DNA from: Bacilli bacterium
GTDB taxonomy: Bacteria; Bacillota_I; Bacilli_A; RFN20; CAG-826
Length of the DNA stretch: 47,667 nucleotides
Assembly: GCA_024687185.1 (NCBI GenBank)
Contig: JAILEX010000001.1
Span: 1 to 47,667, forward strand
Direction of reading: 5' to 3'
Shown here: positions 42,649-47,667 of the stretch, in pieces
Numbering within the stretch: position 1 is the first letter of the stretch
Layout: every line of letters starts with the position of its first letter
The notes under the pieces: model-generated
What the model saw: the letters and a program-made list of their open reading frames with translations, nothing else
The model's database searches: none
What the model was told of the DNA's origin: nothing
Position numbers and translations under genes: made by a program

Positions 42649-43551
42649 TTACGATAAGGTGAAAACGAGGTTATTGAGCCTTAGGTTTTCATAGCAGTTG
42701 CTATTGCCGTTGTCATTTTGGACGTAATAGCCCGTATTGGAATCAAGCTCATAGAAGGTTGATTCGGCATTGGAGAATTCGATGGTGAAGAAAAGTATCT
42801 CCCTACCTTCTTCGCTTGCCCCTTGGTTAACGATGGAAAGGGGTAACGTGGGAGGCGTGGCGGATTCGGGATAGGTTTCCGCATAGGCAAAGCGATCAGT
42901 TAAGGAGGAATAATAATCCCTTCTATAGTCGGCGTAGGCGCTTTGGATGTCCGCAGTCACGCTTTCGGGTGAGGACATGGGGGACACGGAATAGGCCTGT
43001 CCGCGGATATCGATCGCCCAGGTCAAGGAAACGTTTTTCTCCGCGCTTACCTTGGCGGAGTTGGAGGTTGTTTCGGAGAAGGAAGATAGGCTAAATCCGG
43101 ATACGCTGCCACTTGTGATAACCAGGGCATAGGTAAGTTTATGGGCGGGCCAAAGTTCTTCGATGGAGGTTGGGTTATAATCCACTCCTCCCCTAGTGAT
43201 GGTCTGGACGCTGCCGTTATTCGAATAGTTGATCTTTGTGAAGGTGGCCGCGTTATTGGTATAGGAAACCTCATATCCGGCGAATTTATTGATTCGATTG
43301 TTCCAATTTCCGTCTTTGATGACCGCATTCACGCTAAAAGTGTCTAAGAAATACAAATCGTATTCGATTCCACCCGGGCTTTGGATGGTGAAGGAAGACA
43401 CTTCCGTCGTGACACTTCTATTAGAAACGAACCAAGCCATGGTGCCGCTAGTCACGCCACCGACGCCAAGCAAGATGAGGAAGCAATTCAACAAAACGGC
43501 AAAAGTCGCCCTATTGGCCTTGCTTTGTCCTTTTCTCTTCGCTTGTCCCAT
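42649..43551 (-). CDS. SipW-type surface protein under c-di-GMP-I riboswitch
   Basis: 300 residues. Basic N-terminus, hydrophobic segment about 16-40, then TSGTMAWFVSNRSVTTEVSSF, the SipW/TasA-type junction with Gly-Thr-Met-Ala-Trp-Phe. The body is beta-rich, with sequence like a short fibre subunit and no sortase motif. AAGGAAAGG is about 10 nt before the ATG. The leader has a c-di-GMP-I aptamer overlapping a terminator. The N-terminal organisation parallels the first gene of the surface operon at 28837, so both are probably secreted the same way and expressed under the same signal. No signal peptidase gene is in the window. It ends 3 bp from the convergent gene stop at 42645. Confidence 0.82.
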   Translation of the reverse strand: MGQAKRKGQSKANRATFAVLLNCFLILLGVGGVTSGTMAWFVSNRSVTTEVSSFTIQSPGGIEYDLYFLDTFSVNAVIKDGNWNNRINKFAGYEVSYTNNAATFTKINYSNNGSVQTITRGGVDYNPTSIEELWPAHKLTYALVITSGSVSGFSLSSFSETTSNSAKVSAEKNVSLTWAIDIRGQAYSVSPMSSPESVTADIQSAYADYRRDYYSSLTDRFAYAETYPESATPPTLPLSIVNQGASEEGREILFFTIEFSNAESTFYELDSNTGYYVQNDNGNSNCYENLRLNNLVFTLS

Positions 43552-43593
43552 CGAAAATGGCCTTTCCTTGGTGCCGGTTTTCGTCCATCGGGA

Positions 43594-43622
43594 TAAAAAA
43601 CAGCCACCGCATTTGGCAGCTG
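43594..43622 (-). terminator. Riboswitch expression-platform terminator
   Basis: Minus strand: CAGCTGCC, AAATGC, GGTGGCTG (8 bp with two wobbles), then TTTTTT. Its 5' arm CAGCTGCC is the 3' closing strand of the aptamer, so an aptamer held closed by ligand removes it from the terminator. Confidence 0.78.
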
Positions 43623-43687
43623 GCTATCTAATCGAGTAGACCCTTGTAGCTTTGCGTCGCCAGGTTACCCTGGGTTTGCTTTTCACA
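43615..43687 (-). ncRNA. c-di-GMP-I (GEMM) riboswitch, predicted ON switch
   Basis: Minus strand order: AAAAGCAAACCCAGGG, CCTGGCGACGCAAAGC, TACAAGGGTC, the CTACTCGATTAG hairpin, ATAGCCAGCTGCC. This matches the GEMM-I core with the invariant GACGCAAAGC. The terminator shares the strand GCTGCC with the aptamer's closing helix, so c-di-GMP binding should open transcription of the surface-protein gene at 42649-43551. The 5' partner of P1 is short (AGCA), so the strength of closure is uncertain. Confidence 0.9.
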
Positions 43688-43693
43688 AGAAAT

Positions 43694-43723
43694 ATTGTAA
43701 CCCCATTACGGCAAAGATGTAAA
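43694..43723 (-). promoter_or_regulatory. Sigma-A type promoter of the riboswitch-surface protein transcript
   Basis: Minus strand: TTTACA (43723-43718), 18-bp spacer, TACAAT (43699-43694). The transcript would start at about 43687, at the aptamer. Confidence 0.6.
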
Positions 43724-43794
43724 TAAACTAGAGTGTTTTTCTCTACATTTTGATAAGGGCTATTTTGTAGATTCGATAAACGCCCCTTCTAAAT

Positions 43795-43850
43795 CGCTTT
43801 TCTAGGGTTATTAACAAACGAAGCGTTAAGACAATTAGAAGCGTTTTTTT
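43795..43850 (+). repeat. Terminator-like hairpin in the divergent intergenic region
   Basis: CGCTTTTCTA (43795-43804) pairs with TAGAAGCG (43836-43843) with a TT bulge, followed by seven T; a small AACG-AAG-CGTT hairpin lies between the arms. No plus-strand gene lies immediately upstream, so it may insulate the membrane-protein promoter at 43877. Confidence 0.4.
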
Positions 43851-43876
43851 CTATATAAAAGAGGAAGAATTTCTCC

Positions 43877-43882
43877 TATAAT
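43877..43882 (+). promoter_or_regulatory. -10 box for the membrane-protein gene
   Basis: TATAAT at 43877-43882, with AAGGAG before the ATG at 43911. No clear -35. Confidence 0.45.
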
Positions 43883-43910
43883 CCTTCATGTCAATCAAGG
43901 AGTATTCACC

Positions 43911-44882
43911 ATGACAAATTTCCAAATTTACAAAAAAGTACTGTCGTTCTCCTTCCTAAGCCTATTGATCGATTTGGCCATGTTGGCGTTAGTGAGCGCT
44001 AGCACCGTCATCGGCTTCTTCATCGGGCAGGGAGTGAACGCTGAGGGCGGCGGATTCGTCGGAGCGGTCTTCGGACTAATCGTCGGCGCCATCTTGTTCG
44101 GCTTGGCCGGCAACTTCGCCTCATTCACCGTCAACGCCGCCCAAATCGCCATGATCACGGAAGGCGTTACCACGGATAAGATGCCCGACCACACCTTCAA
44201 ATCCGGCTTCCAGGCAGTCAAAGCCCGCTTTGGCGCCATCACGGCCCTCTTCTTCATCATTCGTGCCATCAAGTCCGTCTTCCGTCAGTTAGGAAGGGGC
44301 ATCAACAAAATCGGCACCGCGGTCGGCGGAGACGTCGGCAACACCGTCACCTCCGTCATCGACGGCATCATCCAAACCCTCATTGCCTATCTATGCGATT
44401 GCTGCCTTGGCTGGGTTTTATACCGCAAGGACCAAAACGCGGCCAGAAGCGCTTGCGAAGGTACCGTCATCTTCTTCAAACACGGCAAAACCCTTCTTAA
44501 GAACGCCGGCAGGATCTTCGGCATGGGCGCCTTGTCCTTCATCCTCGTAGGCGGTGCGCTATTCGGCGGACTCTTCCTCCTCTTCAATGGACCTTTCAAC
44601 GGTGCCATGGTTAGCCTATATACCGAACTTGGCAAACTAGTCGAAGGCGAATTAGGGTTCAGCGTAATCGTCTTCGTGATCATGTTCTCCGCGATCGGCG
44701 CTATCGTCTTATGGAGCATCCTCCATGGCGTCCTCGGCCATCCCTTCATCCTCGTTGGCGTCCTACGCAACTACATCCAAAGCGGCATCGGCGACACGAT
44801 CAAGGAAAGCGACTTCGCCGACGTCGAGGCGAAAGCCCCGAAGTTTGGCAAACTCGTTGCCAAGGCAAACGAAGGCAAATAA
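43911..44882 (+). CDS. Polytopic membrane protein of unknown function
   Basis: 323 residues, AAGGAG ribosome site. Five to six membrane segments are visible (about 13-42, 48-75, 105-128, 160-180, 198-228, 240-280), rich in Gly/Ala/Phe; the central segment YLCDCCLGWVLYRKD contains three Cys. The last 40 residues are hydrophilic. There is no ATP-binding or catalytic motif. The layout is compatible with a Yip1/DUF-type or choline-transporter-like fold, but I do not recognise the family. Strong terminator with a TTCG tetraloop after the stop. Divergent from the riboswitch-controlled surface gene. Confidence 0.78.
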   Translation: MTNFQIYKKVLSFSFLSLLIDLAMLALVSASTVIGFFIGQGVNAEGGGFVGAVFGLIVGAILFGLAGNFASFTVNAAQIAMITEGVTTDKMPDHTFKSGFQAVKARFGAITALFFIIRAIKSVFRQLGRGINKIGTAVGGDVGNTVTSVIDGIIQTLIAYLCDCCLGWVLYRKDQNAARSACEGTVIFFKHGKTLLKNAGRIFGMGALSFILVGGALFGGLFLLFNGPFNGAMVSLYTELGKLVEGELGFSVIVFVIMFSAIGAIVLWSILHGVLGHPFILVGVLRNYIQSGIGDTIKESDFADVEAKAPKFGKLVAKANEGK

Positions 44883-44904
44883 GGCTTTTACACCTAATTC
44901 ATCT

Positions 44905-44929
44905 AGGCGCCTTCGGGCGCCTTTTATTT
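44905..44929 (+). terminator. Rho-independent terminator with UUCG tetraloop
   Basis: AGGCGCC, TTCG, GGCGCCT, then TTTATTT; the stem is perfect. The T-tract overlaps the stop codon of the convergent gene ending at 44924. Confidence 0.93.
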
Positions 44930-45400
44930 GCCAAATTTATGTTTATATAAGGGATACATTTCTAGCAAAGCCTTATCCGTAGTCATTAACTCAAAGCCCA
45001 TGGAAATACTTTCTAGAATCATTTGCTGGTCAGGACCAATCAATGCAGGAAGGGCACCATTATCCTTTTCCTCTTCGTTAGGCAAAACCGCGAGATCTTT
45101 TTCGGAGAGGACCTCCTCATCTTCGCAATCCATATAGTAGGACATATACTCACTACTTCCATGGCTTGCGGCCATTATATTGGCCCAAGCCCTCATAGAA
45201 CAACGAAGGCACGTCCCTTCGTTAAACACAGGCACGCCTTTCTCGCTATTTTGATGTGTAGCGCCCGAAAACAACAAGCCCTCCTCTAAGATTCCCGCAA
45301 TCGTGGCTTGCATTACCTCGGATTGATCGTGCTTATGAAAATCAACGGTAGGATACTCGCTATCATAACTAGTCCATCCCACTACTTGTAGAAGATCCAT
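44924..45400 (-). CDS. Small protein of unknown function
   Basis: 158 residues from the ATG at 45400, chosen for AGGGGGATAATT directly upstream; an ATG at 45457 has no ribosome site. No signal or TM segment. The N-terminal half has GATHQNSEKGVPVFNEGTCLRCSMRAW with a CxxC pair; the second half is acidic (CEDEEV, EEEKDN), then helical. I do not recognise the family. A CxxC with an upstream His might bind a metal, but this is only a suggestion. It sits between the metNIQ operon terminator and a convergent membrane-protein gene. Confidence 0.65.
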   Translation of the reverse strand: MDLLQVVGWTSYDSEYPTVDFHKHDQSEVMQATIAGILEEGLLFSGATHQNSEKGVPVFNEGTCLRCSMRAWANIMAASHGSSEYMSYYMDCEDEEVLSEKDLAVLPNEEEKDNGALPALIGPDQQMILESISMGFELMTTDKALLEMYPLYKHKFGK

Positions 45401-45449
45401 AATTATCCCCCTAAAAATGATTAACAAAAGATTATCATTCAGAAAGGGA

Positions 45450-45487
45450 CAATACAAAAGGAGAAGGATTCTTTTAAACCCTCCTCC
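45450..45487 (-). terminator. Rho-independent terminator of the met operon
   Basis: Minus strand: GGAGGAGGGTT, TAAAAG loop, AATCCTTCTCC (11 bp with two wobbles), then TTTTGTATTG, about 60 nt past the metQ stop. Confidence 0.82.
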
Positions 45488-45546
45488 ATTGTCTTTAAAT
45501 GAACGAAATTCTTGCTAAAACTGTGCAAAAACCACACTTTTATAAC

Positions 45547-46401
45547 TTAAAGAACTTCGTAATGATAAATAACCGATTCGCCAAACGTGCTGGAAATATA
45601 TTTGGCCACAGAGGCATCCGCGAAAGCCGAAACAAGGGCTTTGGTCTTATCGGTATTGACGTTAGAAGGCTTAACGACGATCCCGTTTGCCCTTAACGAT
45701 AAGGTCTCGTCCGAAATCTTTTCGCCAAAGACGATCCTAGTGGCGTAATCATCTCCTAAACCAGTTAAAGCGGCATTACCAGGAAGGATACCGAAGTTAT
45801 AGTCGGAAAGAGAGATCGCGAGGTTGCTCTCCTGGATGCAGGTTAACTTGCAGTTGCTGTAGTTATCCGCGAAGGTGACTTGGCTATTGGGGCTAGTGGT
45901 ATTGAAGGTAGTAAACGCACCATCGGTGTAGCAGGAATCGGCAATGCCAGAGAGGATGCCGTTATCCTTCAATAGCAATAACGCCCTTTCGATATTGGTG
46001 ACGTCATTGACGAGTTCGATGGTATCGCCGTTCTCGACCGTTTTATGGGAAGTATGGGATGCATAGAGGCAAAGCTTTTCGAAATGGGCCTTGCAAACCA
46101 TCTTCAAGGCACCGCTTTCGCCAGCTTCCGCGTTATAGGATTCTAGGTAGGGAAGGTGCTGGAAGTAATTGGCGTCGTATTCGCCACGTGCGACGGCGCT
46201 ATTCTGTTGCGTCCATTCCAGTGTTGTGACGGATAGGCTGAACCCCTTCTCCTTCAAGACGGGGGCGATGGCTTCCTTTAGGATCTTGGCGTGGGGAAGC
46301 TCGCTGGCGGCGATGGTGATCGTGGTTTCGGAACTCGTGCCTCCTCCGCAAGAGAACAAACCAAGGGTAAGAATCGAAGCGAATAGTAACGACTTTTTCA
46401 T
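45547..46401 (-). CDS. metQ: Methionine ABC transporter substrate-binding lipoprotein
   Basis: 284 residues. The lipobox GLFSC sets the lipidated Cys at about 18. The mature protein is NlpA/MetQ-type: TTITIAASELPHAKIL, ANYFQHLPYLESYN (the family Q-H-x-P-Y-L block), DVTNIERALLLLKDNGI and SDYNFGILPGNAAL all fit. It binds methionine (or a related compound) outside the membrane and hands it to MetI. Its ATG overlaps the metI stop (ATGA), and it is the last gene of metN-metI-metQ on the minus strand. AGGAG lies 6-7 nt before the ATG. Terminator downstream at 45450. Confidence 0.92.
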   Translation of the reverse strand: MKKSLLFASILTLGLFSCGGGTSSETTITIAASELPHAKILKEAIAPVLKEKGFSLSVTTLEWTQQNSAVARGEYDANYFQHLPYLESYNAEAGESGALKMVCKAHFEKLCLYASHTSHKTVENGDTIELVNDVTNIERALLLLKDNGILSGIADSCYTDGAFTTFNTTSPNSQVTFADNYSNCKLTCIQESNLAISLSDYNFGILPGNAALTGLGDDYATRIVFGEKISDETLSLRANGIVVKPSNVNTDKTKALVSAFADASVAKYISSTFGESVIYHYEVL

Positions 46402-47069
46402 TTTGCAAATCTCCTTTTGTCGGTCCTTTTGGCTAGGAATAAGCCGAGTTCCTGAATCGCCTGGACCAAGACGACGATTAGGATCAGGATGAGCCAGATG
46501 TCCGGGCGGGACAGATAGTTCATCGGGTAGTTGTGGTAGATGCTATAGGCCCTGGCGATCAATCCGCCTGCGCCGAAGTCATAGGCGAACGCGGTATAGC
46601 CAAGGATAGACACGGTTGAGATGGCGACTCCGATTAATAGGGAGGGCCTAGCCTCCTTTAGAAGCACCTTCGTGATGATCTGGAAGGTGGAGGCGCCCAT
46701 GCTCCTAGAGGCTTCGACGACGCCTGGGTCCACTTCGTTGAGGGAGGATTCGACGACCCTTCCCACATAGGCAAACGAAGCGAAGAATAGGGGGATGATC
46801 ATCGTATACCATGCTCCCGTCGCCCTTCCGAAGACTCCCTTGGTAAGGGGGATGAGGACGATGATGAGGATTAGGCAGGGGACGCTACGCAAGACGTTGG
46901 TAAGGAAGCCTAGGGCCAGGTTTAGCCACTTATTGGGCTTTAGCCCCTTCTTACCAGTGCTATATAGAAGTATCCCTAAGGGCATCCCCACGAGATATGC
47001 GAGGACGGTGGCAATCGCGGTCATGCCCAGGGTTTCCGCGAACGCCAAGAAGAATTCACTCCACTCCAA
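46398..47069 (-). CDS. metI: Methionine ABC transporter permease
   Basis: 223 residues, five membrane segments. The cytoplasmic loop EASRSMGASTFQIITKVLLKEA (about 140-160) contains the EAA coupling motif in its MetI form (SMGAS). The length fits MetI, which is about 217 residues in other bacteria. It overlaps metN by 14 nt and metQ by 4 nt, so the three are one translationally coupled operon. Imports methionine with MetN and MetQ. Confidence 0.93.
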   Translation of the reverse strand: MEWSEFFLAFAETLGMTAIATVLAYLVGMPLGILLYSTGKKGLKPNKWLNLALGFLTNVLRSVPCLILIIVLIPLTKGVFGRATGAWYTMIIPLFFASFAYVGRVVESSLNEVDPGVVEASRSMGASTFQIITKVLLKEARPSLLIGVAISTVSILGYTAFAYDFGAGGLIARAYSIYHNYPMNYLSRPDIWLILILIVVLVQAIQELGLFLAKRTDKRRFAK

Positions 47070-47667
47070 TTTTCTTCACCTCCTCATACTCCACGTGATG
47101 GAGCTCTAGATATTTCTTGAGTTTGTTTTGATCGGCTAGTTCCTTGGGGCGTTTGATGACGGTTTGGCCGTACACCTTTCCGCCTATGACCTCGGTGGAG
47201 GCATAGACGACGGAGACTAGGATCGCACAATCCTGAACGATGTTGGCGATAAGCGGTTCATCGGCATTGCCATTGAAGAGCAACCTGATGAAATGGTGTT
47301 CGTTTAACGCCGTGTGGACGTGGTTGGTGTAGATTAGCGATTTGGCTATATCGGTGGAGGGGTTGAGGAAGACGTCTGAGAGGTCCCCTTGTTCCACTAG
47401 CCTCGCCTTATCGAGAATCGCGACCTTGTTGCAGATCTGCTCCACCACGGAAAGCTGATGGGAGATCATGATGATCGTGATGCCTAATTCCTTATTTAGG
47501 TCCTTAAGTAGGTTAAGGATCGATTCGGTTGTCTCCGGGTCAAGCGCACTAGTGGCTTCGTCGCTTAGGATCACCTCGGGTTCTAATGCCAACGCCCTGG
47601 CGATCGCGACCCTTTGCTTTTGGCCGCCGGAGAGGCTGCTTGGATAGGCCTTCGCCTTTTCCCTAAG
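47056..47667 (-). CDS. metN: Methionine ABC transporter ATPase, C-terminal part (5' end outside window)
   Basis: About 203 residues visible. The frame runs in from the window edge: LREKAKAYPSSLSGGQKQRV, the ABC signature, then ARALALEPEVILSDEATSALDP (Walker B and D-loop) in two halves, and SHQLSVVEQICNKVAIL with the H-loop His. The last about 85 residues (from NEHHFIRLLFNGNADEP) are the NIL-type regulatory domain found in MetN, which binds methionine and inhibits transport. The Walker A motif and start are off-window. Any methionine or S-box control would lie outside. Confidence 0.93.
   Translation of the reverse strand, partial: LREKAKAYPSSLSGGQKQRVAIARALALEPEVILSDEATSALDPETTESILNLLKDLNKELGITIIMISHQLSVVEQICNKVAILDKARLVEQGDLSDVFLNPSTDIAKSLIYTNHVHTALNEHHFIRLLFNGNADEPLIANIVQDCAILVSVVYASTEVIGGKVYGQTVIKRPKELADQNKLKKYLELHHVEYEEVKKIGVE

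Noticed and set aside
1-47667. Defence island, CRISPR array, prophage or insertion sequence
   Set aside because: I found no Cas, toxin-antitoxin pair, integrase, transposase or regular spacer repeats. Fic at 641 is a lone enzyme with no antitoxin next to it.

Overview
The window looks like a chromosome piece of an uncultured, probably gut-associated, low- to mid-GC Firmicute of the Bacilli/Erysipelotrichia-Mollicutes neighbourhood. I infer this from the lipoprotein signals, AGGAG-type ribosome binding sites, SipW-type surface proteins, a BspA-type leucine-rich-repeat lipoprotein, c-di-GMP-I (GEMM) riboswitches and an S-box-like leader. TAA, TAG and TGA all end genes, so the code is standard. 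I saw no rRNA, tRNA, CRISPR array, transposase or phage gene.

Layout. 1-5.4 kb: end of a glycerate kinase, a Fic AMPylase-type protein, an Ntn-type amide hydrolase and a YtcJ-type amidohydrolase. 5.5-11.1 kb: a PepX/CocE-type lipoprotein, a large hybrid histidine kinase with a solute-binding sensor, and a small membrane protein. 11.2-16.4 kb: a 57-residue ORF coupled to an aminotransferase, a tyrosine-phosphatase lipoprotein, a DUF4037 protein, a secreted protein, and an orphan gene behind an S-box-like attenuator. 16.9-28.4 kb: diguanylate cyclase, hybrid PAS histidine kinase, alpha/beta hydrolase, four-domain CoA-disulfide-reductase fusion, HD-GYP phosphodiesterase, amino-acid permease and a second diguanylate cyclase. 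28.6-38.1 kb: a c-di-GMP-I riboswitch and a 9.3-kb operon of three surface proteins (475, 1003 and 1612 residues). 38.3-43.7 kb: a broken diguanylate cyclase, a Cthe_2159-type carbohydrate-binding lipoprotein, a tocopherol-cyclase-like protein and a SipW-type protein behind a third c-di-GMP-I riboswitch. 43.9-47.7 kb: a membrane protein, an unknown small protein and metQ-metI-metN (metN cut by the window edge).

The unifying theme is cyclic di-GMP. The window holds two intact diguanylate cyclases and one broken one, an HD-GYP phosphodiesterase, and three c-di-GMP-I riboswitches. Two riboswitches precede surface-protein transcription units. The third precedes a diguanylate cyclase, and its pairing pattern fits an OFF switch, which would give product feedback at the RNA level. 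The intact cyclases lack an evident RxxD inhibitory site. The best candidates for something undescribed are this circuit, the three-protein surface operon with its 29-codon leader ORF, and the unknown gene at 15657-16415 controlled by an S-box-like attenuator.

All family calls are from reading the sequence; no database search or folding program was run.
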